The position numbers and the translations under genes were made by a program. 64,000 bases of DNA from Streptomyces zingiberis. Its GTDB lineage: Bacteria; Actinomycetota; Actinomycetes; Streptomycetales; Streptomycetaceae. The notes beneath the pieces are model-generated. The model was not told the DNA's origin. It did not search any database and saw only the letters and a list, made by a program, of their open reading frames with translations. The DNA lies in contig NZ_JAATEN010000024.1 of the NCBI RefSeq assembly GCF_012034935.1, positions 39,967 to 103,966 on the forward strand, in the 5' to 3' direction. How positions within the stretch are numbered: the stretch's first letter is position 1; the number at the start of each line of letters is the position of its first letter. Below, in pieces: positions 32,656-41,741 of this stretch.

Positions 32656-33695
32656 TCGGCCCCCACTCCGCCGGACAGGCGCCGCTCGTGCGGGTAGCGA
32701 CGATTACGGTTGGCACCAACGAGCGCCGCTGGCTGGAGCCCTGCTTAGCCTCACTCCTGGAGAGCGACATCCCCGGGATCGACCTGGCGGTCTGGTATGT
32801 CGACAACAACTCCCACGACGGCAGCACCGCCTTCGTGAAGGACCGCTTCCCGCAGGTGCGGATCATCCAGAACGAAGGGAACGTCGGCTTCGCCCGCGCC
32901 AACAACATCGGCATGCGTGCGGCGCTCGACGACGGCGCCGACTACGTCTTCCTCGTCAACCCGGACACCCAGACTCCGAAGTCCCTGCTGCGCGACCTGA
33001 CCGAGTTCATGGAGACCTGGACCGACTACGGCGTGGTCGGCCCCATGCAGTACGAGTACGACGAGTCGAGCAGCATCGCCCTCGACGCGTACAACGACTG
33101 GTCAAAGACCGCTCTGCGCTGGGGCGAGCAGCACGCCTTCGCCAGTGACTGGCCGAACCACCCATCACCCGCCGGCCCGCCCGAGGGGCGAGCCCCGAAC
33201 ACCCTGGAACACGCGTACGTCCAGGGGGCGGCCTTCTTCGTCCGCGCCGCGCTGCTACGCACCGTCGGACTCTTCGACGAGGTCTTTCATACGTACTACG
33301 AGGAGACCGACCTGTGTCGTCGCGCCCGCTGGGCCGGCTGGCGCGTCGCCCTCCTGCTCAACCTCGGGATACAGCACTACGGCGGCGGTGGAACCACGGG
33401 TAGCAGTTACCGGCGCGTCCAGATGCGCCGCAACCGCTACTACTACCTCCTCACCGACATCGAATGGCACCCACTGCCCATGCTGCGGCTGGCGACCCGG
33501 TGGCTGAAGGACGATCTGCGCGGGCATGGCGTGGGCGGAGTCACCACCTGGTGGCGCGGGACGTGGGAGACCGCCGAGGCCGTGCGCTGGCTCATGCGCC
33601 GCGCACCATTGATGCGGGCCCGCCGCCGCGCCCACCGCCAGCTCGGCCGACGGACGGACAGTCACAGTCGTCCGCAGGCGAGGAGCGCACGATGA
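32652..33695 (+). CDS. GT2-family glycosyltransferase, 347 aa
   Basis: Inverting GT-A fold enzyme, rhamnosyl/N-acetylglucosaminyl-transferase-like: ITVGTNERRWLEPCLASLL, DNNSHDGST, NEGNVGFARANNIGM and the DXD-like VNPDTQ. YEETDLCRRARWAGW is the conserved ED-box region of this subgroup. It starts with GTG overlapping the upstream stop (GTGA). TTA codon at 32745-32747. Likely adds a sugar to a cell-surface or secreted glycan. Confidence 0.92.
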   Translation: MIGPHSAGQAPLVRVATITVGTNERRWLEPCLASLLESDIPGIDLAVWYVDNNSHDGSTAFVKDRFPQVRIIQNEGNVGFARANNIGMRAALDDGADYVFLVNPDTQTPKSLLRDLTEFMETWTDYGVVGPMQYEYDESSSIALDAYNDWSKTALRWGEQHAFASDWPNHPSPAGPPEGRAPNTLEHAYVQGAAFFVRAALLRTVGLFDEVFHTYYEETDLCRRARWAGWRVALLLNLGIQHYGGGGTTGSSYRRVQMRRNRYYYLLTDIEWHPLPMLRLATRWLKDDLRGHGVGGVTTWWRGTWETAEAVRWLMRRAPLMRARRRAHRQLGRRTDSHSRPQARSAR

Positions 33696-34747
33696 CCACA
33701 CCCCGGATTCTGTTTGCTGGCGTCTTCCACTGGAACGCGGGCTCCAGCCACATGATCGCCGAGTACTCCCAGGTCGCTGCAACGGCGGGATGCGAAGTCG
33801 GCGTCTCCAGTCAACTGTCGCGCCTGGACGGCACGGTGAACGGCCACCTGCCGCTCGTGGACGACCTCACCTGGGCGACCCACCTCGTCCTCGTCTTCGA
33901 GAGCAGGCAGTTCCTCTCGGCCCAGCAGCGTGAACTCTGCGAGGCCGTGCCGCGGCAGCGGCGGATCGTCGTCGATCCCGACGGCCACTGGGGTCCGTAC
34001 GTCACCGCCGGCGTGGACGACAACGCGGGTGCGGACACCGTCGAGTCCTGGCACAAGCTGTATGCCGACCTCAGCGATCTGGTCCTGCAACCGCGCATGA
34101 ACGAACGTCTTCCCGACGGAGCCGAGTTCTTCAGCTACTTCGGTATGCCGGACATCCATCGGCTCGCCAGCGACCTCCCGCACCCGCAAGCACTCCCGTA
34201 CGAGCTGCAGTACGTCGGCGCGAACTGGTGGCGCTGGAGCGAGATGACCAGCCTCATCCGGGCCGCAGCCGCAGCCCGGCCGCCGATCCGGCGCATCCGC
34301 GTGTGCGGACGCTGGTGGACCGGCGACCCGCACCCCGACCACCTGACCGCCACCGCCAACGTGTCCGGCTGGATGCAGGATCACCGTGTCGAGGTGGCAC
34401 CACCCGTTCCGTTCGGACAGGTGATCTCCACCATGTCCCAGGCGGCGATCACGCCGGTGCTGGCCCGTCCGCTGCTCGCGCGGATGGAACTCCTGACCCC
34501 TCGCATGTTCGAGACCCTGGCTTCGGGCAGCATCCCCGCGCTCTGGCCGGACCTGGGCTACCTGTCCGCACTCTACGGCGACGACACGGAGCTGTTCCTG
34601 CTCGACGACGATCCCGCCGAGAGCCTCGCCCGAATGATCCGCGAGCCGATCCGGTACCGCGAGCGGCTGGCGACCATCCAGCGCCGAGTACACGAACGCT
34701 TCAACTACCGCGCAGTTCTGGCCGAACTCATCCGGTTCACCCGATGA
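33692..34747 (+). CDS. GT-B-like glycosyltransferase, 351 aa
   Basis: N-terminal Rossmann half (ILFAGVFHWNAGSSHMIAEY) and a C-terminal half carrying the glycosyltransferase ending RMFETLASGSIPALWPDLGYL and DDDPAESLARMI, the donor-binding E.L..G..P pattern of family 1/4 transferases. The N-terminal part is more divergent than its neighbours. ATG overlaps the previous stop (ATGA). Acceptor and sugar unknown. Confidence 0.83.
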   Translation: MTTPRILFAGVFHWNAGSSHMIAEYSQVAATAGCEVGVSSQLSRLDGTVNGHLPLVDDLTWATHLVLVFESRQFLSAQQRELCEAVPRQRRIVVDPDGHWGPYVTAGVDDNAGADTVESWHKLYADLSDLVLQPRMNERLPDGAEFFSYFGMPDIHRLASDLPHPQALPYELQYVGANWWRWSEMTSLIRAAAAARPPIRRIRVCGRWWTGDPHPDHLTATANVSGWMQDHRVEVAPPVPFGQVISTMSQAAITPVLARPLLARMELLTPRMFETLASGSIPALWPDLGYLSALYGDDTELFLLDDDPAESLARMIREPIRYRERLATIQRRVHERFNYRAVLAELIRFTR

Positions 34748-35976
34748 GCCCTGAAAGGTGTGCTGTGCCCAACGTCCTGATCACCGGCATCACCAGCTGT
34801 GAGAGCCGCGGCGTCGAGGCCCTTGCCCGCTCCATCATCGAGCAGCTGAACACCGAAGGCAGCAAAGGAGGCAACAACGTCACCGTCCTCACCCAGACCC
34901 CGGTGCTCGACGCGGAAGCCCTCGCCCCCACCGGCACCCGTTGCGTGGCCGATCCGTTCGTCGTCTCCCGTTCCTGGCAGCAGATGCGCCCCCAGGAGAG
35001 CCCTGCCGAACTGGCCGCACGCCGCGAGCAGCTCCTCGCCGAAACCGATCTGGTCATCGCCACCGGTGGCGACCTGCACACCTCGGACTACGGGGTCTCC
35101 ACGCCGTACCTTCGTGCCCTCACCGCCGCGCAACAGCGGGACATCCCGACGGTCATGATCGGCCAGTCCGTCGGACCCTTCGACGACCCGGCCGATGCCG
35201 CGGCGTGGCTCACGGTCGCCGCCCGGTGCCATCTCCTCACCGTCAGGGAGAGCGTCTCCCTCGGCTATCTCGTGGGCAAGCTCGGCCTTCCCGAGCACCG
35301 TGTGCGGCTGTCCTCCGACCCCGCCTTCCTGCTGCCGGCAGCCACCGGCGAGCGGATTTCGGCCGTGCTCGGACCGCTGGGGCTCGCCCCTGAAGACCCC
35401 TACCTCTGCCTCGCTCCCAGTCAGGGCATCACCCGCTTCAGCACCCTGGAGGATTCCCAGCACGCGGCAGCGCTGACTCGACTGGCCACCTCCCTCGTCC
35501 GCACCCGGAAGATGCCGGTCGTCCTCGTCCCGCACTGCCACGACTCCCGCCCACACAACGACGACCGCATCCTCGCCGCCCGCATCGCCGAAGCTGCCGG
35601 CATGCCCGAGGTCATGGCGCTGCCGGGCACACTGACAGCCTCCGACTACAAGGGCGTGCTGTCACAGGCCGAACTCGTCATGTCCGAGCGCCTGCACGCC
35701 GCGATCGGCGCACTGTCCGGCGGCACCCCGGCCATCGCGATCGGCCACTCTCACAAGTTCAACGGGGTGCTCGCCGAAACCTACGGCGACACGGTCGACG
35801 TCGACGGCATCCACGCGGACGTCCGCACTTTCGCCCAGGACGCCACCGTCATCGACCGGCTCGTCAACGACACCGACGCGACCGTACTGCGCACCACCCT
35901 GCGGCAGCGGCTTCCGCTGATCACGGACCGCGCCCGCAGCGACTTCGCTCAGATCAGCAAGCTCCTCGGAGCCTGA
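34744..35976 (+). CDS. Polysaccharide pyruvyl transferase-family protein, 410 aa
   Basis: CsaB/WcaK-like fold: ITGITSCESRGVEALARSI at the N-terminus, ATGGDLHTSDYG, PTVMIGQSVGPFDDP, RCHLLTVRESVSL, SDPAFLLP and the hallmark MSERLHAAIGALSGGTPAIAIGHSHKF. It would add a pyruvate ketal to a sugar from phosphoenolpyruvate. ATG 34744 overlaps the previous stop; GTG 34765, preceded by GAAAGG, is an equally good start. Fits an acidic surface glycan. Confidence 0.9.
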   Translation: MSPERCAVPNVLITGITSCESRGVEALARSIIEQLNTEGSKGGNNVTVLTQTPVLDAEALAPTGTRCVADPFVVSRSWQQMRPQESPAELAARREQLLAETDLVIATGGDLHTSDYGVSTPYLRALTAAQQRDIPTVMIGQSVGPFDDPADAAAWLTVAARCHLLTVRESVSLGYLVGKLGLPEHRVRLSSDPAFLLPAATGERISAVLGPLGLAPEDPYLCLAPSQGITRFSTLEDSQHAAALTRLATSLVRTRKMPVVLVPHCHDSRPHNDDRILAARIAEAAGMPEVMALPGTLTASDYKGVLSQAELVMSERLHAAIGALSGGTPAIAIGHSHKFNGVLAETYGDTVDVDGIHADVRTFAQDATVIDRLVNDTDATVLRTTLRQRLPLITDRARSDFAQISKLLGA

Positions 35977-36085
35977 ACCACCAGTCGCACAGGGCGGGCG
36001 CCTGCCCGCACGGCATCTCGCACCACCCGCTGCGGCCCGCTCCGGGGCAGCAGCGGGACCCCACTCAAGCCATGGGAGACACGAC

Positions 36086-37108
36086 ATGCCCACGCATCTG
36101 GTGACCGGCGGCGCCGGTTTCATCGGGTCCCACCTCGCCGCGTCCTTGATCGAGCGCGGCGACGACGTCGTCGTCCTGGACAACCTCGACGGCGGCAAGA
36201 CCGAGAACGTACCCGACGGCGCGACCCTCCTCGTCGGCTCGGTTGCCGACCAGGCAACGGTCGCCGAACTCTTCGCCTCTTACCGCTTCGACGGTGTCTA
36301 CCACTTGGCCGCCTTCGCCGCCGAAGGCATCAGCCACGCCGTCAAACACCACAACTACTCCGTCAACCTGCTCGGCAGCATCAACCTGATCAACGCCTCA
36401 CTCGCCGCCAAGGTCAGGTTCTTCGGCTTCGCCTCGTCGGTCGCCGTGTACGGTCACGGACACGTCCCCATGCGCGAGGACGAGCGCCCCGTCCCCGCCG
36501 ATAGCTACGGCAACGCGAAGCTCGCCGTCGAGCGCGAACTCGCCGTCACCATGAAGCTGCAGGGCCTGCCGTACTTCGCCCTGCGCATGCACAACGTCTA
36601 CGGCGAGCGGCAGAACATGGGCGACCCGTACCGCAACGCCGTCGCCATCTTCCTCAACCAGATCATGCGCGGCGAGCCGATCAGTGTGTACGGAGACGGC
36701 AGCCAGATCCGCGCCTTCACCTACGCCCCGGACATCGTCGGCACCTTCCTCGCCGCGGCCGACCAGCCGGCCGCCTGGGGCCAAGTCCTCAATGTCGGTT
36801 CCTCGCATACCAGCACCGTGCTGGACATGGCGCTCGCCGTGCGCACCGCCATGGGCGTACCCGACCACCAGATCAAGCACTTGGCAGCCCGCGCCGAGGT
36901 CCACGCCGCGTACACCGACAACGGCCTCGCCCGTAGGACGCTCGGCGACTGGGCCGACACCCCGCTCGCCGAAGGTCTGCGACGCACCGCGGCCTGGGCC
37001 CGTAAGCACGGCCCCGTAGAACCCGTGACCTCCCTCAGCATCGAGAACGACACCGAGGACAAGCCCGAGTGGTTCACCTGGGCCGCCGGACGGGCGGTCA
37101 CGTCATGA
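36086..37108 (+). CDS. UDP-glucose 4-epimerase-like SDR, 340 aa
   Basis: Extended SDR: TGGAGFIGSHLAASLIERGD, FGFASSVAVYGHG with Ser, and YGNAKLAVERELA with the catalytic Tyr-Lys pair; LRMHNVYGERQNMGDPYRN is the substrate loop of the 4-epimerase/dehydratase group. It is separated from the gene upstream by 109 bp, so an internal promoter is possible. The 3' end is coupled to the HAD gene. Supplies a nucleotide sugar for the glycosyltransferases. Confidence 0.9.
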   Translation: MPTHLVTGGAGFIGSHLAASLIERGDDVVVLDNLDGGKTENVPDGATLLVGSVADQATVAELFASYRFDGVYHLAAFAAEGISHAVKHHNYSVNLLGSINLINASLAAKVRFFGFASSVAVYGHGHVPMREDERPVPADSYGNAKLAVERELAVTMKLQGLPYFALRMHNVYGERQNMGDPYRNAVAIFLNQIMRGEPISVYGDGSQIRAFTYAPDIVGTFLAAADQPAAWGQVLNVGSSHTSTVLDMALAVRTAMGVPDHQIKHLAARAEVHAAYTDNGLARRTLGDWADTPLAEGLRRTAAWARKHGPVEPVTSLSIENDTEDKPEWFTWAAGRAVTS

Positions 37109-37860
37109 CGGGCCACACCCTGGCCATCGACGTCGGCGGCATCCTCTACTACGACGAGCCCTTCGACCTCGCCTGGCTCCAGGGCGTCTGGGAACTCACG
37201 CACGCGGACGATCCAACCCTCACCATGAAAGCCTTCCTCCAGGCGATGCGGGACTTCTACCAGGACCGCACGCCCGGATCACCGCCTCCCAGCCTCTTCC
37301 CACCCAACGGCACGAAAAGCTGGCAGAGCGTCCGCGAACACTGGACCTCGCTCGTCCAGCCCATTCCTGGAGCCGTCGACGCGCTCGGCCAACTTGCCGG
37401 GGAGTACGACGTGTGCATCGTCGCCAACCAGCCCCCGGAATGCCTCGCTGCCCTGTGTGCCATCGGCGTCGAGGACCAGGTCCAGCTCGTCGCCCTCGAC
37501 TCCCTCGTCGGCTACGCCAAACCCGACCCCCGCCTCTTAAAGTGGGCCTTGGAGCGGCTGAGCTGGAAGCCGGAACACACCATGGTCGTCGGCGACCGGA
37601 CCGACCACGACGCTGCTCCGGCCCTAGCTCTCGGCTGCTCCGCAGCGATCGTCAACGTCGACAGCGGATGGAACGCTCCTGCTGGAGTCGGTCCCGAGAT
37701 CGTGACCGCCTACCGCGAGCTGAAAGCCCATCGTGACCACACAACCGAGGGAGGCGCGAGGCACTGCGCCGTCGCTGCCTTCGGAGACCTGGCCGATGTT
37801 CTCCGGGCAATCGGCCGCGATGAGAGCTGCCCACGGCCGAGCCAGGAGGTGCGCCTGTGA
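37105..37860 (+). CDS. HAD-family hydrolase, 251 aa
   Basis: Begins MTGHTLAIDVGGILYYDEP. Motif I is atypical: IDVGG where family members have DxDG/T. Motif II is IVANQPPE, motif III Lys in GYAKPDPRL and motif IV MVVGDRTDHDAAPA. The second Asp of motif I is replaced by Gly, so activity may differ from ordinary phosphatases. TTA codon at 37537-37539. Coupled to both neighbours. Could dephosphorylate a sugar phosphate. Confidence 0.85.
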   Translation: MTGHTLAIDVGGILYYDEPFDLAWLQGVWELTHADDPTLTMKAFLQAMRDFYQDRTPGSPPPSLFPPNGTKSWQSVREHWTSLVQPIPGAVDALGQLAGEYDVCIVANQPPECLAALCAIGVEDQVQLVALDSLVGYAKPDPRLLKWALERLSWKPEHTMVVGDRTDHDAAPALALGCSAAIVNVDSGWNAPAGVGPEIVTAYRELKAHRDHTTEGGARHCAVAAFGDLADVLRAIGRDESCPRPSQEVRL

Positions 37861-38756
37861 CTCCCGGCGCCCACCTGCCCCTCACCATCGCCATCTGCAG
37901 CAACCGCCCTGATCTCCTGCCGGGAGCCGTCGCTCGTACCGCCGCGGCGATCGGCCCCCGAGACCGCCTGCTGATCATCGCGGATATGCCCGCCATCCAC
38001 CTTCCCGCACTACCCTCGCGCTCCTCGCTGCCTCTCTCACGCATCCGCGTCATCTGCAATGAGGGAAACCAGGGACTCGCCTACAGCCGCAACAAGGCCA
38101 TGAAGGAGGCCACGACACGGCACCTCGTCTTCCTCGACGACGACATAGTCCCCACCGTCGAGGCGCTGACGCAGATACGGGCCGCGCTGACCGCCGGTGC
38201 GCATGTCACCGGGACGAGGATCAGCGCCCATCTTCAGGGGCACCACTGTCCGTGGTTCCTCACCTCTGGCCAGCTGCACTACCTCGGATCCCATGTTCCT
38301 GCCCGGCCGGCGTCGATCTGGGGCGGCAGCTTCGCCATCGACTCCGAGCAGGCCCGCTTGCTCGGAGTCGGCTTCGACGAACGCCTCGGCCGGATCGGCG
38401 GCTCCCTCAACTCGGCCGAGGACACCACCTTCGTACGGGAGATGACCGCGCGCGGCGCCACCGCGACGGTCTTGCATGACGCCGAGGTCCAACACCTCAT
38501 CCCCGCTCACCGGCTGACCCTGTCCTACTTGCTGCGCCGCGCCTTCTGGCAGGGGCGCAGTGAAGCACGGCGCAACGATGCGCGGCGAGGCATCGGGAAG
38601 GAATGGAACCGTAACTGGTCGGGGGACGGCCCCCGTCCAGTGCGAGCTGCCCTCGCTGTGCTCTACACCGCGAGCGTCCTCCTCGGAGTCCTCCGGGAGG
38701 CCATGGCCCAGAGCCCGACCGGCGCCGCCAATGTCGAGACCAAGGGTGACCGATGA
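37857..38756 (+). CDS. GT2-family glycosyltransferase, 299 aa
   Basis: GT-A fold: LTIAICSNRPDLLPGAV, NEGNQGLAYSRNKAM and the metal-binding FLDDDIVP (DDD). The second half has WGGSFAIDSEQARLLGVGFDER and AEDTTFVREM, typical of family 2. It starts at GTG overlapping the HAD stop. Possibly one C-terminal membrane-associated helix (AALAVLYTASVLLGVL). Confidence 0.9.
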   Translation: MTPGAHLPLTIAICSNRPDLLPGAVARTAAAIGPRDRLLIIADMPAIHLPALPSRSSLPLSRIRVICNEGNQGLAYSRNKAMKEATTRHLVFLDDDIVPTVEALTQIRAALTAGAHVTGTRISAHLQGHHCPWFLTSGQLHYLGSHVPARPASIWGGSFAIDSEQARLLGVGFDERLGRIGGSLNSAEDTTFVREMTARGATATVLHDAEVQHLIPAHRLTLSYLLRRAFWQGRSEARRNDARRGIGKEWNRNWSGDGPRPVRAALAVLYTASVLLGVLREAMAQSPTGAANVETKGDR

Positions 38757-39754
38757 AGGTGGCCATGGTCATTCCGCCGTATCGGTACGGGGCCGACCCC
38801 AGTCAGTGGATCACTGTGCCGCCCCAGGGCTACGGCGGTATCCAGTGGGTCGTAGCCACGCTCATGGACGGACTGCTGGAGGCCGGGTGCCAGATCCTGC
38901 TTCTCGGAGCCCCTGGAAGCCCCGTCCAGGCGGGAGTCACGGTGTCCGCCGCGGTTGAGACAGCCGAGATCCACGCCGCCATCGAGGCGTTCGCCCCGGA
39001 CATCGTCCACGACCACTCAAACGCTGCCGCGCTTCCACCGGACGTGCTAAGGCCAACCGTGAGCACGCACCACCTCAACGGCGTGCCGGAGCGTCAGATC
39101 AACGGCATCTACCTCTCCTGCGCACAACGCACCGCCGCGGGGTCCGTGTCCGCCCCGGTGATCCGGCTACCGGTCAATCCCTCGCGATATCCATTCCAGG
39201 AGGCGAAGGACGACTACCTGCTCTTCTTGGGTCGGGTCTCCGCACACAAGGGCGTACGCGAGGCGGCGGCATTCGCACGCGCCGCCGGCCTGCCGCTGAC
39301 CGTTGCCGGACCAGCCTGGGAGAAGGACTACCTGGACGCCTTGCTGGCCGACTTCCCGCACACCGTCCGCTACGTAGGCGAAGTCGGCGGCGGCACCCGT
39401 ACCCGACTCATCGCACGCGCCCGGGCACAACTCGTGCTGTCTCAGCCCTGGGGCGGCCCGTTCGGCGGACGATGGATCGAGCCCGGCGCCACCGTGGTCT
39501 CGGAGGCCGCAGCCAGCGGCACCCCGGTGATAGCCAGCGACAACGGTTGCCTGCCTGAGATCGTCCCCGGCGTCGGCACGGTACTACCGGTCGGGCAGAA
39601 CATCACCCTCGGAGACGCGAAGCGGGTGCTGGCATCGCTGCCCACGGCCCAGGCCGTGCGCGAAACAGCGGTCGACCGATGGGGCCACCACACCATCGCG
39701 CGCCAGTACCTCGCGGTCTACAAGAGAGCGGTCAGCGGCAAGGTCTGGACGTGA
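38753..39754 (+). CDS. GT4-family glycosyltransferase, 333 aa
   Basis: Retaining GT-B enzyme: PPQGYGGIQWVVATLMDGL near the N-terminus, DYLLFLGRVSAHKGVREAAAF in the linker, and the EX7E region EPGATVVSEAAASGTPVIASDNGCLPEIV. Length is slightly short for the family but both domains are present. Last gene of the glycan operon; its stop is 10 bp from the convergent methyltransferase stop. Confidence 0.92.
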   Translation: MKVAMVIPPYRYGADPSQWITVPPQGYGGIQWVVATLMDGLLEAGCQILLLGAPGSPVQAGVTVSAAVETAEIHAAIEAFAPDIVHDHSNAAALPPDVLRPTVSTHHLNGVPERQINGIYLSCAQRTAAGSVSAPVIRLPVNPSRYPFQEAKDDYLLFLGRVSAHKGVREAAAFARAAGLPLTVAGPAWEKDYLDALLADFPHTVRYVGEVGGGTRTRLIARARAQLVLSQPWGGPFGGRWIEPGATVVSEAAASGTPVIASDNGCLPEIVPGVGTVLPVGQNITLGDAKRVLASLPTAQAVRETAVDRWGHHTIARQYLAVYKRAVSGKVWT

Positions 39755-39764
39755 CCTCGGCAGA

Positions 39765-40589
39765 TCACGCCGAGCGCTGCCTCGCGAGACGCTGACGGCG
39801 CGCCTCGTAGAGAACGACGGAGGCGGCGTTCGACGCGTTCAGGGAGCTGGCCGAGCCCGTCATCGGAATGCTGATCACGTGGTCGCAGAGCTCACGCCAG
39901 GCCGCACTGAGGCCCGCGGTCTCATTGCCGATCAGCAGCAGGACCGGCTGGGTCAGGTCGAATTCCGAGACTTCGGCGTCACCGTTCTCGTCCGTGCCGA
40001 CTACGGCCACCGGCCGCCCCTGAGTGCGCACCTTCTCCAGCCACTCCATGACCTCGTGGTGCGACTGGCTGCGCACCACGGGCACGGCGAAGAACGACCC
40101 CGTGGAGGCACGCACCGACTTGGGGTCGTACGGATCCGCAGCGTGTCCGGTCACGATGAGCCCGTCGGCACCGAACGCGTCGGCCGACCGCACGATGCTT
40201 CCGATGTTGCCGGGCTGCGTCGGCCGGTCGAAGACAAGACCGAGAAAGTCGTCGTGGACCTTGATCCGCGACAGACTGTCCGGCGCCATCTCGACCACCG
40301 CTAGGACCTCCGCAGCCCCGTCGGCCTTCTCGCTGAGCTCGGCGAGCAGCTGCGGTGCCATCGCTACGCGCTCGGCACCGATGCCGCGAAGTAGATCCTC
40401 AGCCCATCGGGAGAGCGGGCGGCTGGCGTCGTAGAGCAGGGAACGAATGGTCCAGCCGTGCTCCACGGCCATCGTGATCGGACGTACGCCCTGGACCAGG
40501 AACTCCTTGGCACGCCCTCGCTTGGTGCGGTTGTTGAGCAGCGTCTGCAGCTGCTGGAAACGGGCATTGCGGGTCGTGATCCGCTGCAC
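39765..40589 (-). CDS. TrmH/SpoU-family RNA 2'-O-methyltransferase, 274 aa
   Basis: SPOUT-class methyltransferase: the N-terminal substrate-binding domain (NNRTKRGRAKEFLVQGVRPI) is followed by motif 1 QPGNIGSIVRSADAFGADG, motif 2 LLLIGNETAGLS and motif 3 MTGSASSLNASNAASVVLY, which form the trefoil knot binding SAM. I chose GTG 40589 because GGAGG precedes it; the longer frame adds 36 unconserved residues. Known actinomycete relatives include the 23S rRNA resistance methyltransferases Tsr and AviRb, so self-resistance for the adjacent cluster is possible but unproven. Confidence 0.9.
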   Translation of the reverse strand: MQRITTRNARFQQLQTLLNNRTKRGRAKEFLVQGVRPITMAVEHGWTIRSLLYDASRPLSRWAEDLLRGIGAERVAMAPQLLAELSEKADGAAEVLAVVEMAPDSLSRIKVHDDFLGLVFDRPTQPGNIGSIVRSADAFGADGLIVTGHAADPYDPKSVRASTGSFFAVPVVRSQSHHEVMEWLEKVRTQGRPVAVVGTDENGDAEVSEFDLTQPVLLLIGNETAGLSAAWRELCDHVISIPMTGSASSLNASNAASVVLYEARRQRLARQRSA

Positions 40590-40865
40590 TGCTACCCGTC
40601 CTCCAAGCCAAAGATGAACATTTGCTAGCCCGGCCGTCCCTCGGTGAACCACGACACCGGGCAACCAGCAGGTTACACGCCCCGCAGAGGTGACCATGTG
40701 TGCCCGACTCGTTACACCATGGGCTCGGTCGCGATGTGCGCGGAGGTGAGGGCCGGCCAGTTTTCGAAAGGGGGCCGCTCGCGCCCAGGCGATGTGGTCG
40801 AACTCCTTCGGCGGAGCGCTGCGCCTCTCGAACCGGAGAACGGCCCGAAACCGTAGGAGTGGCGA

Positions 40866-41741
40866 TCAAGCTGCGCTCCACTGGGCCTGACCGTCTTCGT
40901 TCCTGAGCGTTTCAATGCGGTAGCCAAGCTGCTTGCCAGCCGCTTCGTCGCCACGGTCCGCACGCCGAATGAAGGAACCGAGTGTGTGTAGGTCACGGAT
41001 TCCGCAGAGGACCCGAAGGCCAGGCCACTCCCTGATGTCATAGCCGTACCGAAGGCTGAATTCGTCCAGTTCCTCAGTGCTACGACCGAAGCGGATGCCT
41101 TGGAATGTGTTCGCCAGGTCGATCTCGCGTGGACCGAATGATGCCTCGTCCCAGTCACCGAGCCTCACCTCTTGGCCGTCCCACAACGTGTTGCCTGGAT
41201 ACGCGTCGGCGTGGAGATGACCGTACCCGAGAGGAAATTCCAGATCCCTGTAGGACTCCAGGAGCTCACCTCGGCGTGCGGTGAGCCATTCACGCTGAGA
41301 TGACGTCAGGTAGGTGCTGGCGTCCAGCGCAACCTTGAGAGAGGCGAGTGGCTCGTACTCCGGCAGCTCGAGAGGTGGGGACGGCAGATCATGCAGGGAT
41401 CGCAGCAGGCTCCCCAGGTGCCCGGCCGGCGGGGTGCTCGATGCTGGCTGCGGGTAGTGCCGCCAGAACGTGATGACGTACGAGCTCTCCGCTACTGGCT
41501 GTGAGACATCCGCTGGTTCTGTCGCGGGGAAGCCGCGCGCGAGGAGCCAGCGTGTCAGAGAAACGGCAGTTTCGAGGCGCTGCCGCTGCGGAGCTGAGCT
41601 CACCCGGACCACGATGCCTTCATCCGGCAGCAGGAACACCGAGGTGGCGTGGTTATGAAGCGGAGTGAGAGACCGGCCGTCCAATCCTGAAAGCCGGCAG
41701 GCAGCGCGGGCGGCGGACTCGGGAGAGACCGTCGTTGTCAT
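40866..41741 (-). CDS. Aminoglycoside-phosphotransferase-like kinase, 291 aa
   Basis: APH fold with catalytic loop GYGHLHADAYPGNTLW (HxD...N) and metal Asp in VRLGDWDEASFGPREIDLA. The ATG overlaps the stop of the zinc-ribbon regulator (ATGA), so kinase and regulator are co-expressed. The same kinase/regulator pairing recurs loosely elsewhere in the window. Substrate unknown. Confidence 0.87.
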   Translation of the reverse strand: MTTTVSPESAARAACRLSGLDGRSLTPLHNHATSVFLLPDEGIVVRVSSAPQRQRLETAVSLTRWLLARGFPATEPADVSQPVAESSYVITFWRHYPQPASSTPPAGHLGSLLRSLHDLPSPPLELPEYEPLASLKVALDASTYLTSSQREWLTARRGELLESYRDLEFPLGYGHLHADAYPGNTLWDGQEVRLGDWDEASFGPREIDLANTFQGIRFGRSTEELDEFSLRYGYDIREWPGLRVLCGIRDLHTLGSFIRRADRGDEAAGKQLGYRIETLRNEDGQAQWSAA

